Source: Hydractinia symbiolongicarpus
Lineage: Eukaryota; Cnidaria; Hydrozoa; Anthoathecata; Hydractiniidae
Reading direction: 5' to 3'
Assembly: GCF_029227915.1 (NCBI RefSeq)
Contig: NC_079876.1
Coordinates: 28,865,828 to 28,929,827 of the forward strand
DNA length: 64,000 nucleotides
The position numbers and the translations under genes are program-made. Below the pieces are notes generated by a model that saw only the letters and a list, made by a program, of their open reading frames with translations, ran no database searches and was not told where the DNA came from. Positions within the stretch are counted from its first letter, which is position 1; the number at the start of each line of letters is the position of its first letter. This document shows positions 10,601 to 22,641 of this stretch, one piece after another.

Positions 10601-13600
10601 CAAAATTAATTTCTTTCTAATGTAATCAGTTTTAAAGCCTTCATTTTTGTTGAAAGTTTGTTCATCGTTATTGTATAATTTTAAATGAAAATGCAGGATG
10701 TGAATATGTGGGTATTTTGCAAATAAAATGAGTTTCCTACCCCTTCTTCTATTTATGGAAGTTGTATTGACCTTAAAAAGATGTTTCTGACTTGATTACC
10801 TTGCTTGATGACGACGAAACTCTGGCTCGACTGGAAAAAAGGCAAACTTAATATTTTTTAAATAAGAGAGTATTTTATACAAGTATAATGTAACAATATC
10901 ACTGGTAAATCTTAAAAGCACTTGATGATGAAAGAACTAATATGGGCAACCTAGTTGCTATAAATTATTTTGTTTTCTAGATGAAAAATTCCTAAAAGTA
11001 ATTGGTATTGTCGACACAAACTATCATTTTCATATCTACCCTGAGACGCCAGACACCCTGGCAAAACTTAAACTACATCTCAATTCTATATACATCTACA
11101 TATTCAATCAAAGAACGCACTCGTTCAAAGGTTTTAAAGTCAATTTTGTTTCGTCGAGATTCGAACTGTATGAAGTATGGTCAGTCAATGTTCCATCTGA
11201 TCAAGTCTTGTTAACAATGAAGACGAAACGAAGCGATGAAGTTATCAACTCAGTTGGTCGGGTGTTAGGTGATCACACTGTGTTGTACAAATACCTTAAT
11301 CCTAATCTGGTGGCGTTTATGACAATGCAGGGTGATGGTGTAAAGAGAAGCATATTTGTGTATATCGTGGATGCTGTTACAGGTATGAATAAAATCTCTA
11401 TAATAATAGCTGTATTCTGATTAAAATGATTACCCCACAGCTTTATTTTAAGACCCTTCCCCTGCAGAGTATTTTAGCTACTTTAACAGGGGGAAGAAAT
11501 ACATGAAATGCTTATGCAGGAAGTTATGCACGACAGGTGAAAATCTGAAAACGAGTCATGGGCTACCGACTAGTTTTATTATCTACCCGTTTTTTAAATT
11601 GGCTGCCTAATTGCTATTTTGTGCTAAAGATGGTCGAAATTGCAATGCCAGATAAGTCAGTTAAATCTTCCTAAATGCTCAAAAATTAGTGACTAGTTTT
11701 TATTTTAACTTTACTGTACACTAAATAATAAACTATAAACATAAATTGAAACAATCAACAAGGAAATACACTATTAGCATTTAATCTACAATGATATGAA
11801 GCCATCTAGAAAGCCTAAAGTGTATAGCATTTTTAAATAATTTTTTTGTAAGCTTCTGTTATTATTGCTTCTGGAAGATTTGATGAAAAGGAGAAAGTTT
11901 TACTTATGAACTTTTGTAAGAATAGGTAGAAAGAACTTTGTATACGTCTTGAAATGCTTTCTTACAAAAACGGAAGTTACTAAAGTGTTTCTATTTAAAT
12001 TCTGGAGTTGGTTTTCAGAAAATTGTGTTCATGTATACTGGAAACAAATTCTTTGTATACAGAGGGTATAAATTTTGTTAATTAATCTTTGTACTTACGC
12101 TGCAAGTTGCAGAACCATTATACTTAATCATGGTAATTTTACGTTTTTAGGTCATGTTTTGTACCATGCACGACACAAGGGAGTTGACACGCCAGTTGAT
12201 TTAATACTGTCCGAACATTGGTTGGTCTATCTCTACTACAACACAAAAGGACGAAGAATCGAGATTTCCGTGGCAGAGTTTTACGAAGGCTATGAAGAGA
12301 AAAATCAGTATGTATTTTTATTCACAAATTTTATCTGTAGAAGTAGCCAGTCTTAAGTGTATGTTATTTTTGTTCGATAAGTGTTTATCGGTATGGAGAA
12401 GCCCAAAGTTAGACTTGCGAGTAGGCGCAACTTTTCAAAAAGTCCACCTTCTATCCTAGAAATATCTATGTATGTAAGGAATTCTAGTTGTGTGTTTATG
12501 TTTTAATTCACTGTTTCTTCGTAGCACTGCGTTCTCATCTCTTGATCCAGTCGACACTCCGATGGTGCTATCACAAGGTTACTTACTACCGGTCAGCGGT
12601 GTTCGTGCGGTCACATCAACGGCAACCGAACGTGGGATAACGAATAAAAACATACTACTGGGCTTGGACAACGGCTTTGTGTATTCCATACCAAAGAATT
12701 TCTTGGATCCACGGAGGAGTTTTAAACCGACGCAGATGCTGCAAGAGGAAGGTGTGCCACCTTACATGCCGGAGTTACCGGTGATGCCGCAAGGTTATAT
12801 TAATTACAACCAAACAGGTTAGTGTAGCTGTCTTCCAGATTTCGGTTCCCACCTTTTCACAGTTGAGAAAAATAAAATACCCTTATTTTATCCAACTTAA
12901 GTTATCTGTACAACTGGTTGCACTGTACTAATCATCTTAAAACCAATTTAGAAGACATAACTTCAATATTAAAACTTTTTTACCAAAAATACCCACTGCT
13001 GTGGGCTGTCAAACGTGTTTGTTATTGTTTTCTTCAGTTTCAGCGCAGTAGCCTCCGCGCAGAAACTGCGGCATTGTCTTTTGAAACTACTACTTCGTGT
13101 ATTCCTACATATCACATAACTGTAAAACCTGTATTCCCACCGCAAATGCTCTAGAAGCAACATTAAACTTTATAAGAAAAAAACTTGTCTTTCATTTTGC
13201 TACGTATTTTCGCGATTAACTTACTATTTGTTGTTTTCGAGAAATCCGTGTTTAGGAAAACTTTGTACTACGGTATATGCGAGGGCTTAACTGTAAACAA
13301 TTTTAATTCCTCTACTGTTACGCTAGACTTGCTTACCACTGGATCATTTTCCCAAGTTCGTTAATACACGATTTTTTATAATCAACACGAAATTGTGGTT
13401 GAGAATCAATATTGCTGTTTAATTACAAATATGGCCGTTGTTTTTTTAAGAACCTCAGAATGCTTATACAATGTTACTTATAAACAAACGTATATCCTCA
13501 CTCTTTACTCTTTTTTAGTTGCAAACATACGTGGCATCCACACGTCTCCCGCTGGTTTAGAGTCCACATCACTTGTGCTAGTGTATGGCTTGGATTTGTT

Positions 13601-13754
13601 TTATACCCGAGTTACACCATCGAAAATGTTCGACGTTTTAAAAGAAGACTTCGATTACATATTTATATCTGGTGTGTTGTCAGCCTTAATACTGGCATCT
13701 ATTATTTGCAACAAGTTAGCTTCAATGAAAGCTTTGAAGATGGCGTGGGGTTAA
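7629..13754 (+). CDS. EMC1: ER membrane protein complex subunit 1 (7 exons, complete)
   Basis: Exons by GT-AG borders and frame continuity: 7629-9114, 9813-10031, 10284-10562, 10981-11382, 12151-12307, 12525-12817, 13519-13754. The spliced frame has 1024 codons (1023 aa), close to animal EMC1 (about 1000 aa). An N-terminal signal peptide (hydrophobic run near residues 17-36) precedes YEDQVGLFDWRQQYVG, the hallmark start of mature EMC1. A PQQ-like beta-propeller follows (ALNARTGQIVWR). The C-terminal region has LYKYLNPNL, TERGIT, LDPRR, INYNQT and GLESTSLVLVYGLD, then one membrane span and a short basic tail. EMC1 is the large lumenal scaffold of the ER complex that inserts tail-anchored and multipass proteins. 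Exon 1 alone encodes almost half the protein. Nothing looks broken. The transposon end at 7536 lies only ~90 bp upstream of the ATG. Confidence 0.95.
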
Positions 13755-13829
13755 AATGTTGCTATGGATACGAGAATACATAGTCATAGTGTGGAGGAGA
13801 GATTTTTCGTGATGGACAGTTAACCCCCC

Positions 13830-13835
13830 AATAAA
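13830..13835 (+). terminator. EMC1 poly(A) signal
   Basis: AATAAA stands 76 bp after the EMC1 stop codon and is the first such hexamer downstream of it. Confidence 0.7.
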
Positions 13836-15440
13836 CTGTTTTTCCTGAAAAGATATTTGAAAAAATGGATGCTGTGAGAATTTTATTAAAGTTGTAAAAA
13901 ATATAAAAAGCGAACAGGATTTTTTTTTATGTTACTATGTGTGTATCTCTACAATTTTTTTATTATTAATACTACCTGTTGTACCTAGAGTGGGTTAAAT
14001 TTCGCGTGCACTAATTTTTGCGAACGTAATATCGCGCTTAGCGTGAATTTGATTTCACAAACAATACAACAACAACTTGGACGGCAATTGATAGACCGAG
14101 GGTTAAGCAAAGCTGGCTTTGCTACAGCATTCCCGCTCAACTTCGTCACATAGAATACGAATCATACAGAGAAGTTTTCACTCAAATGCCTTGATAACAG
14201 CAGCTGACGGGAGGGTCCGTCCCACTATGACACGCCTAACAATCCCTGGAGACGAGGATGTGAGAAAAAGTTTCCTCAGGCCGCATACTCATGCACATAT
14301 AATTTTACGTAATCTCCCTTTACGTGACGTTTTGTTCACATGTTACGTAAGTTTTGGTCCACATATACTAACTCACGTAAATTTTGTTTCGGTCCATTCA
14401 ACATGGCAGCGATCAACAAATTTCATGTTTTATCAACTGATTTTGTTTTAAGACGGGGACGTCGCCGTCGTCAAAAACAGAATGACTTACCATCTTTTAA
14501 ATCGAGTTTATTCGCAACTAATGCACCTGTTTTGCATAGCTAAGAAAGGGTTACTACATTAAATTTTAGGAGCTAATCTTTACGGGAAGTGATTTTCGTA
14601 ATAGAACATAATTTTCGGTTTGTTTTATTCGCGATTTACGATCTGATGGAAACCACAAATTTGAAGGTTTTTAACACGTATTATGCCTAACAATGGTGTG
14701 GTTTTCCAGTATGAATTTAGTATATAGGATATATTTATTTAAATTTTCGCGAACTGTGTCGAATATCGCGATAACATATTTTCGCCAATTGTTGCCCTGG
14801 AATATTTTGCGGGCATCAAATTTCGCCAAATAGATGAAAAAGTTAAATTCGCGTAAAAGTCTTCCGCAAAAATGATTCACCTTAAGGTTAGGTATAAACT
14901 TTCTCTAAACAATTTTTTTTCCAACAGAAAAGTTATAGCATTAATTAAGATTGGCATTTTAAATTTAACATCTGACACAAGCCAGCAACAGTATGAGTCA
15001 TAATATTCGTGACAGTTTAACACAAATACTCTCGTACAATAATGCATATTTTTTTGCATAATAAATTTTACTTCAACACTGACGTCACATTATTTTCGAT
15101 GCTGTTGCAACATTTTACACCATGTATCACTTTCAAAAACACATGATGAAAACTGGTAACAGCTAAATAATATTAAAAAACTCGTGACATCAACATTTTG
15201 AATGAAAACTAGAAATTATTAATCACCATAGCTTTAATGCTTGTCACCATTTTGCGCCTGCCTCGTATTAATACCAGTTAAAATTTCGTGGAGGGTTAAA
15301 TTGATTTGCGTTAATTTACATTTTGCAATTCATAAACTTAAAAGAATATTTTAAAATAATCATGACGCAACTAAAGTTAACCTCAACCGTATGAGTCAGT
15401 GAATATATGTATGTAATCTGTGGTTTAGTTACATGTTACT
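13836..15440. other. Intergenic, AT-rich
   Basis: No gene recognised. The interval holds scattered TTCGCG/AATTTTCGC motifs of the dispersed AT-rich repeat (around 13990-14060 and 14740-14870). The short open frames around 14119-14543 have no supporting features. Confidence 0.5.
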
Positions 15441-15448
15441 ATAGTTAA

Positions 15449-15456
15449 AGATGTAT
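15449..15456 (+). promoter_or_regulatory. TATA box of the first cysteine-rich peptide gene
   Basis: A TGTATAAATA context lies about 100 bp before the proposed start codon at 15553, the same spacing as the TATA motifs of the related genes downstream. Confidence 0.45.
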
Positions 15457-15552
15457 AAATACGGAGTAGGGTAAAATTTTTTTCAGTTTTTGTTGAGTGA
15501 AGAAAGAATAAGAATTTTTACCTTGATTTGTATCGTCATAATATTTATCGCT

Positions 15553-16152
15553 ATGTTTGGAAAGACGTTTATGTTTGGGTTTTTGGTTTTGGTTTGTTTG
15601 TTATTAATCGGTAAAACAGAAAGTGAGCAAATTGTAAGTAACGCATTCTTTCTCCTTCCCCATCTCCGCATCCTTCCTTTCCTCCTTCTCCTTTTCCTTT
15701 TCCTTTTCCATCGCCCTCCTTCTTGTCGCCGTTGTTGTTAGTTGTTGTTATTTGTTATCGTGGTTGTCGTGGTTGTTAGTCGTTGTTGCCGTTGTAGTCG
15801 TTGTTGTTGGTTGTTGTCGTTATCGTCTTTGTTGTTAGTTGTTGTGGTTGTCGTTGTTGTTTTTAGTTGTTGTCGTTGCCGTTGTTGTTAGTTGTTATCA
15901 TTGTCGTCGTTCTTGTGGTCGTTGTTGTTAGTTGTTGTTGTTGCCGTTGTTGTTGTTGTTATTGTTAGTTGTTATTTTGATTTTATTCTTAAGATTTTTT
16001 TTATCACATATTATTTTTAGGACCGAAAATGCGTCCAGTTTGTCCGTGGATGTAAATCATGGGGTGATGGTTTTGACAGATACAATTGCTGCACTCAATG
16101 CGAGAAAAATGATGTTGAATGCTTTGAAAAATGTCCAATTTGTGAAAAATGA
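15553..16152 (+). CDS. Small secreted cysteine-rich protein, locus A (2 exons, 70 aa)
   Basis: Exon 1 is 15553-15633 (27 codons, phase 0, donor GTAAGT) and exon 2 is 16021-16152 (43 codons plus stop, acceptor TTTTTAG). Exon 1 is a signal peptide with a hydrophobic core (FLVLVCLLLIG). A second in-frame ATG at 15571 could also serve. The mature part is about 45 residues with eight cysteines spaced C-x6-C-x11-CC-x2-C-x6-C-x3-C-x2-C, consistent with a disulfide-stabilised secreted peptide. The intron contains a long GTT-rich tract, as in the four related loci downstream. The CC-x2-C...C-x-C-x2-C block is shared with locus C. AATAAA lies at 16248. I do not recognise the family; a defence, venom-like or signalling role is possible but not shown. 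Confidence 0.7.
15727..15970. repeat. GTT/TTG-rich microsatellite in the locus A intron
   Basis: An imperfect GTT trinucleotide tract with scattered GTC, GCC and TAG interruptions fills the intron of locus A. It is GTT-rich in the sense strand. Confidence 0.8.
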
Positions 16153-16253
16153 TGCGACTACATTCATTTTTGTTTGTTTGTTTGTTTCTTTGATTATTGT
16201 ATTTAGCAAGGCGTTTTTACTTTATTCTGTTTATGGATAACCCTGGTAATAAA

Positions 16254-17952
16254 AATTCTAAACTTACCAACTTATTATTTATGTATATTTATTAATCTTT
16301 TACCAAACACCATCTCAAATTTGCTGTCAGTTTGCCAGAACGGTAAAAAATACTCAAATTATTTTCCACCTTTTACGGTCTGAAGACGTGTTTGTCATCG
16401 CAAGTCAAACTTTTATTTACGAGTTATCGAGTTATTGAGCACTCCAGATTAGTTTTAACTGAAACGAGGCAAGCTCTGTCTCAAGTAAGAAGCGAAAAGC
16501 AACAGTCCACTACTGTCAAAATTTCAGATATAGAAGAACCAGAGAAAGTTGATTAGATTAGATTTATTTGAAATTAATGGGTTTTCATAATTCACAAAAT
16601 TGAAATAAATACGGGGACTATCTGCGACAGCGTTAGCCAATAACTTTTTGTGACAACCCGTCTTATAAAAGCGCGCCAAGATATGATTCCAAAAAAAAAG
16701 AAAGCAACGACGCAGGGGAAAGAAATCATAACAAATATGGCTACTTTTAAAACTGCTTTTACGAACTTACTGTGACGATGGCATTGACACTGAGACTTTT
16801 ATTCATTTGCATGATTTAAATAAATCAAAGAATTGTTATCTTCCTCAACCTCGTTCCCAGGGCATTTCGCCTTGTTGATATTGTTTTGGCGACTCCGTAA
16901 TAACGGCTCAGGGGCCACAAGACCCTGGGGGAGATTAGATCTACCTTAGAAATTTGACTCAGACATCCTAACTTACGAGGAATGTAAAGAAGAGTTTCGA
17001 TTCTGTAAAAGTGATGTGTATACATTATACCAACCTGCGCTAAGATGCTGAGGTCGAGCTTGATATTATACGGGACACTTTACGTTCCCAAACAAATGCA
17101 CTGTCGTTATAACGGTGTAAAGTATCTGGGATAGAAGCTTTTGTTGCTGTTGGGGAAAAGTGACACGCGATCACGAGATATAGCGAAAAAAAATTATTTC
17201 ACCCGAGATAATGGGCTGATTTTTCGGATGATTTTTTTTTACTATTAAACACTCTAAATAAATTCGTTTAGAACTGAAGTAGGATAAATAGTGAGTGGTA
17301 TTTTGGAAAAAGTGCTGACATCAGCAAAAGCTTATTGCTATAATATTGCGAAATATATTAATTCATGCATATAACTTCACATCAAAAATAAACACGAGAT
17401 GTTTTATTCATGACATTTTTATTTCAACGGATATTTTGTCTTATTACATTATAAACGTTATAGTAATCTCACAAGTTTATATCTCTTATAATTTACAACG
17501 AACTACATAACACACCCAGGACGTATAAAACAATACTTAACAAAACATATAACACATAAAGGCAAACCCAAGGGTATATACACTCGAAGTCTATATAGAC
17601 CGTTGGTGAGGATAACGCGGACCGCTCTATTTACTTTTGTTGTATAAAATTGTTCCCTTTTTGACATAAAGTAACTTAAATAAGTAAGTCTAATATGTTT
17701 GAAAAAGCATCCGGGTTAAGGCTAGAATTCTTAACATTGATACCGGAGGCAAAGTGAAAAGCGCTAGCGGCTCTGACAACACCTAAAGAAATAAAACTTA
17801 TCACAATAAAAGGTATTTCGTATAGAAGGCCAACCCTAAATACGCCTTGTTAAACCCTTGTTAAAAAACCATCACATACAAGCCCATTTAACATCTTACG
17901 TTAGAAGGTCGGTGAAACTGATGAGAATGGACACACAGATGTGCCATGATAA
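16254..17952. other. Intergenic interval with one MITE
   Basis: Apart from the element at 16849-16933, I find no gene or structured repeat. Composition is AT-rich with frequent stops in all frames. Confidence 0.5.
16849..16933. mobile_element. CCTCGTTCCCAGGG-type MITE, copy 1
   Basis: The ends are inverted: CCTCGTTCCCAGGG at the left and a degraded GACCCTGGGGGAG at the right. The interior matches, in opposite orientation, the copy at 24047-24151 (GGGCCACAAGACCCTGGG; CAAGGCAAAA on the other strand). No coding capacity. Confidence 0.65.
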
Positions 17953-18060
17953 TTAGTCGGTGGCCTGTGGATAAATCCACAGGTTCGCCCGTCCTTTATA
18001 TATCGCATTTCGTGTTTCCTTACTACGATATATTTTTTGCGCACAAACAGGCAAAATACG
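17953..18060 (-). mobile_element. Mini-Helitron fragment
   Basis: Reading the minus strand, a hairpin of CCTGTGGA / TCCACAGG is followed after a few bases by CTAA and then T. That is the Helitron 3' signature (hairpin, CTRR, insertion before T). The flanking GGTTCGCCCGTCCTT and GCATTTCGTG blocks match the other copies. The 5' end is not clear. Confidence 0.6.
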
Positions 18061-18130
18061 GCTACAAGTATGGGGAAGATTCACCTGTACAGCATTGTAA
18101 TCATCCCATGAAGTTTTGATATTTGTTTAA

Positions 18131-18451
18131 CCCTATTCGGTCCAGGGGTGGGGGGGGATTCCGCCACCCCCCCCCCCCTCCCCTTGACGGTTTTTTTTCA
18201 ATAACTCTTTATTGCTATATTATATGGCTATGAAACTTACTGAGTTTCAATATTTATCTATTAGACACCTGCATGCCAAATGTTTAAAAATCTCTATGAA
18301 ATCCTTGCTATAGGTGTACTATCTGTACTATAGGTGTGCCAAGTTTGATTCAATTTGAACAACCCTATAAAAAGTTATTGAGGGGGCGGATTCCCCCCCC
18401 CCCCCCCCCCCCCGATTATAGTATGTTCGAAAAATCCCGGACCGAATAGGG
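18131..18451. mobile_element. piggyBac-like MITE, short copy (321 bp)
   Basis: The element begins CCCTATTCGGTCC and ends GGACCGAATAGGG, a perfect 13-bp inverted repeat. TTAA flanks both sides (18127-18130 and 18452-18455), the target site of piggyBac transposases. Inside each end is a G or C homopolymer region around GGATTCCGCC. It matches the ends of the 742-bp copy at 44341-45082 but lacks that copy's middle part. No open frame. Confidence 0.85.
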
Positions 18452-18572
18452 TTAAATTGGAACAAAGTGAAGCTATTACTTCTATTAGGAAGATTTAATG
18501 CAGTTTAAAAATGGAATACTCACTGTAAAATTAAGTAAATACGACAATTCCTCATTGCAAAAGTTTTATTTA

Positions 18573-18690
18573 CTAATTGATGGCCCGTGGATAAATCCAT
18601 AGGTTTACTCGTCCTATATTTGCCGCATTTCGTGTGTCTCCCTACTGTGGTTACCATTTTGCGTGACAGACTGATTTATACGGGTATTAT
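18573..18690 (-). mobile_element. Mini-Helitron
   Basis: On the minus strand the 3' end shows a hairpin (CCTATGGA...TCCACGGG, slightly imperfect) followed by CATCAATTAG and T. The other end carries the TATAATACCCGTATAA block seen at the 5' end of the better copies. Between them are the family's GCATTTCGTG and CCATTTTGCGTGACAGAC motifs. Confidence 0.65.
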
Positions 18691-18885
18691 AGTATATATT
18701 CACAAAATCAAGATTATAATAATCCATTTAGATTTTCAGAGTACATTTCAGATTACATAAAAAGAATAAAAGTAAAGATAACAAGAACTAAAAAGTCTAA
18801 AAAAACAACAAAATAAGATTATTTAGCAACAAAATTCCATAACGTCAATTTTTCTCAGTTCATCTTCTCATTTCTTGCATCCAGC

Positions 18886-19513
18886 TTATTTAAATATATC
18901 GGCGTCCTCAGTTCTTGCAGCTCGTTTATTTCCAAGCACACAATGTCTCATACAAGAAGGAAAAGGGTGTGCGTGACACCAACAGATGCAATACTTCTTT
19001 CTACCTTCTTCAAACTTGGCAGCATCCACCTGTCGGACACGTTGACTATAGGTCAGGCCACAACATGTTTTCACATATGTGTATTCTCCATAGTGCCGAA
19101 GACAACAAAGTTTTTGACTTCCTTTAAATTGATCACAACTGATTGCTCCAACATCCTAAAAATTCACAATATATGTTGTGTACCAATCAATAACAACAAC
19201 AGCAACAACAACAACAACAAAAAACAGCAACAACAAGGACACAACAAAAACAAAAACAACAAAAACAACAAAATCAGCAACAACAACAACATCAACAAAA
19301 TCAACAACAACAACAACAAAAACAACAACAACATCATCAACAACAACAACAACAATATCAACAAGAGCAACAAAATCAACAACAAAAACAACAATAACAA
19401 CAACAAAAACCACAACAACAACAACAACAACAGCAGCAACCTACCTTTTCTTCTTTTGCTGCACACACTGACAAACATACCATAAAAAACAAAATCACTT
19501 TCGCAGCAATCAT
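18886..19513 (-). CDS. Small secreted cysteine-rich protein, locus B (2 exons, 112 aa)
   Basis: Exon 1 is 19513-19445 (69 nt, 23 codons, donor GTAGGT) and exon 2 is 19155-18886 (89 codons plus stop, acceptor TTTTTAG), phase 0. Exon 1 encodes a signal peptide (MIAAKVILF...) nearly identical to loci C and E. Exon 2 has ten cysteines, including two CC pairs and a CICWC cluster. It is longer than in the other loci. Its first half resembles locus E (C-x9-CC, then a Lys-x-Cys), and its end (DADIFK) matches locus E's DATMFK, so the middle may be an insertion or internal duplication. It is the only member on the minus strand, divergent from locus C. Function unknown. Confidence 0.75.
19186..19440. 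repeat. CAA/AAC-rich microsatellite in the locus B intron
   Basis: A long imperfect CAA tract on the plus strand, i.e. TTG/GTT in the sense strand of locus B. It begins directly after the splice donor. Frames through it on both strands are low-complexity artefacts. Confidence 0.85.
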
Positions 19514-19660
19514 TTTAGTGATACAGTTAGAGCAGCTGTTTTTCTACTTACTATATCTTCTGCTAGATGTACAAGCAGTAAAACAAAATTTTAATGCCTT
19601 TTTTATATACTTATACTATGATCAGTTGTCAGGGTGTGGTCACATCTTGATTGAAATGTA
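19514..19660 (-). promoter_or_regulatory. Conserved promoter/5' UTR block of locus B
   Basis: In the locus B sense this region reads GACCACACCCTGACAACTGA, then a TATA-like GTATATAAAA about 95 bp before the ATG, then CTTGTACA and AGAAGATATAGTAA, ending CTGTATCACT before the start codon. The same order of motifs stands before loci C and E and in part before D. Confidence 0.7.
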
Positions 19661-21295
19661 TTAGTAATTATTGGTTTGTTATGACTTTTGAAACCTAAAA
19701 TCTATAATAAAGAAAATCACTTTCGGCTTGTCTGAGATTCACTGCTAATAGCGTGTTTAATTTCTGGAAAAAAAATTTGGCTTAAAAACGGTGATTTCTT
19801 ATTCCTAAGAAAGCTTTTACTTATTTCCTTCTTCAGTTAATGTTATTTTAACATTTTTGCCTTCAGCGCTGAAGATGGGGAGTAATAAATGCACTGCAAC
19901 AGACTTCTTTGCAAACCATTACACCATTTTGTCACATGTCAGATACAAATAAGGAGTTATTAAAAAACCTGCCTTTTCTTTTTTCCTGCCTTAATTGAAA
20001 TAAAAATACAGGCTGCCCACTTATAGTTTTGAATTGCTGTGTCAAGCTGCTACCTGTGCACATTCTCAGAGTAATCACAAAAAATTGGAATCAGAGATGC
20101 TTCCAAGAATTCTGTGGCTAGTTAGAAAGCTAATTATTTTGAATTTTAACCAACTACAATCGTGGACAAAAAAAACTAAGCCAGGTTTTTACTCATTATC
20201 CAAATATGGACAAAAGAGTTAAATAGTCAATACTCTGCAGCCGGCAGGCTGCAAAGTCGTTACTTTTGCACACAAGCAGGCCAGGCAGAGAGTGTTAAAA
20301 GGCTGCTAGTCACATTCTTTAGCACGCCCGCACACCGACATAATTCACGTCGAAGACCACGAAGGCCCTAAAATTCGTGATTAATGGCCTTGCTGGCGTC
20401 AGCAACAAATAGCACTTTTTAAGAATTTCGTATTTACCAAATAACCTAAAATCCGAAGTCCTAAGTCCACTGTGAACATTGACAAGTGAAGTCCACTCTG
20501 AACATTGACAAATTCAAGATGTGTGAATATAATATAGAATGAGCCTACGCAATTACTTGTGGTGGCGAACTTCGAAATTCGTTGTCTTGTCCCAACATAT
20601 TGTGACCACGATTGTAGCTAGCTAGGATAATTCTAGAACATAAAAAGAAAGTACCTCCTGGTCTTTCGAAGGTAGCTAAAAGCCACAAAATATATATTTA
20701 AGATTTGTATAGATATGGTAAAGATCCAACTTAAATTTAAAATATATATTTATATAGAGATAAAAACAAAGAAGTATAAAAGAAGTGTGCGCCAAAGCTA
20801 ACACATGCTTATGTTTGTATATATGTTAGTTATTTTTGGCTTGGCATGTTTTGATGTTTTGATTAAATTACGGAAAACGCCTTAAAGAAACGCCTTATAG
20901 CTAAAATATTCGGTGATTAATCATTATTGCATATCTTACCATTTAAAAGGTGTACTTTAACATGACTCATCAATATTGAGTAATATGTCATTTGAGTTGG
21001 TAAATTGGTGAAAATTTATGAACGGGCGAACCCGTGGATTTTTCCAAAGAAGTTTGTTATTTAATACCCGCCCAGATATTCTGTGTCACACGAGCCGATT
21101 TTTTGTTAAGAATACACGAAATTTTTTTTGTCAAAATAGCAAATGTGATATATTGAATGATGATTTTACACTGGCCAATGACTACATGATATTGATTTTG
21201 TGATGTATTGATTTTCTGATTGCAAGTTAATCCTAGATAAAACGAGAACAAGAAAAAAGCAAGCCCGGAATTACTAATGCTTTAATTAACGTATG
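19661..21295. other. Intergenic between divergent loci B and C
   Basis: No gene found. A Helitron-like GGGCGAACCCGTGGATTTTTCC fragment lies near 21020-21045, without its 3' terminus. The rest is AT-rich. Confidence 0.45.
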
Positions 21296-21436
21296 ATCAC
21301 ACCCTGGCAGTTCATTCTTGATAGAAATATATAAAATAAGATGCATGAGAACTCACTTGTATTTTACAGCTTGTACAGCTACCAAGAAGATATAACGACT
21401 AGAAAAAAAAACTTTGTTTATAACTGTATCACTACA
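21296..21436 (+). promoter_or_regulatory. Conserved promoter/5' UTR block of locus C
   Basis: Contains CACACCCTGGCAGTTCATTC, the TATA-like AATATATAAAATAAGATGCA about 105 bp before the ATG, ACTCACTTGTAT, then GCTACCAAGAAGATATAACG and ACTGTATCACTACA just before the start codon. Nearly the same block precedes loci B and E, and an orphan copy stands at 23047-23150. Confidence 0.7.
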
Positions 21437-21881
21437 ATGATTCCTGCTAAAGTAATTTTGTTTTGTATGGTATGTTTATTAGTATGCGCAGCAAAGGAAA
21501 AAAAGGTAGGTTTTTGTTGATGTTGTTGTTGTTGTTGTTTTTGTTGCCTTGTTGTTGACTCTGTTGTTGTGGTTTTTGTTGTTATTGTTGTTTTTGCTGT
21601 TGTTGTAATGGTTTTTGTTGCGTTGGTTTTTGTTGTTGCTTTTGTTGTTGTTTTTGTTGATTTTGTTGTTGTTTTTGTTGGTTTGTTATTATCTTACTTT
21701 TCACCAGATTCATTTTAATTTTTAGTGCAATATATCTCTTTATTGCGAGCCAATTGAGTGTGAAGATCTACGCGATTGTTGCTATTCTTGTGAAGGAGAT
21801 ATCGAATGCGTAGTTAAAAAATGTAAGCCGTGTTCAAATAAGTTGGATGCAAGTAACGAAAATGGAGCATGGAACATGTGA
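21437..21881 (+). CDS. Small secreted cysteine-rich protein, locus C (2 exons, 74 aa)
   Basis: Exon 1 is 21437-21505 (23 codons, donor GTAGGT) and exon 2 is 21726-21881 (51 codons plus stop, acceptor TTTTTAG), phase 0. The signal peptide has an ILFCMVCLLVCA core. The mature part is about 54 residues and has nine cysteines in exon 2: C-x5-C-x4-C-x5-CC-x2-C-x5-C-x4-C-x2-C, followed by a polar, cysteine-free tail. The CC-to-last-C block has nearly the same spacing as locus A. The intron starts with a TTG tract. An ATTAAA poly(A)-like signal is near 21954. Family not recognised; secretion is the only property the sequence strongly supports. Confidence 0.75.
21510..21690. repeat. TTG-rich microsatellite in the locus C intron
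   Basis: Imperfect TTG/TTTTTG tract beginning a few bases after the splice donor. Confidence 0.85.
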
Positions 21882-22465
21882 AGTCGTTTGATTTTGTGGT
21901 GCAACAGTTTCTAATTATCCATGTTTTGTTTACCATTTCACTATCTATGTTAAATTAAAATACTCTATGAAACACAAATTTTGTTTTTATCTTGTTGTTT
22001 GGTTAACTTCAATACAATGTTACTAACGTGTTGGTGACAGCAATTTTAGATTTTTATTTATAAAACTAGTACGGTGGCTACACTTACCGAACTTAAACGC
22101 AACAATAACTGTGTGAACTTGGCCTGAAGAAAATCATTGTCAGTGAAGGGAGATTAACCTGTGAGTTAAACAAGAGTACAGGTATGCGAACTTTATTGAT
22201 TTCATAGGTTGCAAGGAATAAACATAATCTACTTGAAATGCAAATTATGAATGGTAATATCTTAAAATCACAGAAGGCCTGCAATAAGTTTATCTAGATA
22301 ACATCCACACCTTTTTAACAAAAGTCAATAATTTTAAGATTTTGAAAAAAAGAATTTTAGGAAACAAAACGCTTATCATGAGAAGTATTAGAAGCACTTT
22401 CTCTCTTTTGAAGAAGTAAACAGTGAGAGATGTTGCAAGAAATGAAACCGCGGGTTGTCGGCTAA

Positions 22466-22641
22466 TCTCTATAATAAAAGCCGTATTCCGTCTGTCTTTC
22501 TCTGCGCGGACCCCCGCTGAGTTAGAAAATGATGTTACGGAAACACGAATATCAAATGCGATATATTTTTATCCACTTTGTTGCGACGGGTAAATTTAAA
22601 GGAGGGGCGAACCCGTGGATTTTTCCACGGGCAACGACTAG
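22466..22641 (+). mobile_element. Mini-Helitron, first of three head-to-tail
   Basis: Starts TCTCTATAATA after an A. It ends with the hairpin CCCGTGGA...TCCACGGG, then CAACGACTAG, followed by T. Contains GCCGTATTCCGTCTGTC near the 5' end and GGGGCGAACC before the hairpin. The preceding bases (CGGCTAA) could be the 3' end of yet another copy. Confidence 0.7.

Noticed and set aside
19156-19485. Several long frames (Asn/Thr-rich on plus, Leu/Val-rich on minus)
   Set aside because: They are translations of the CAA microsatellite in the locus B intron.
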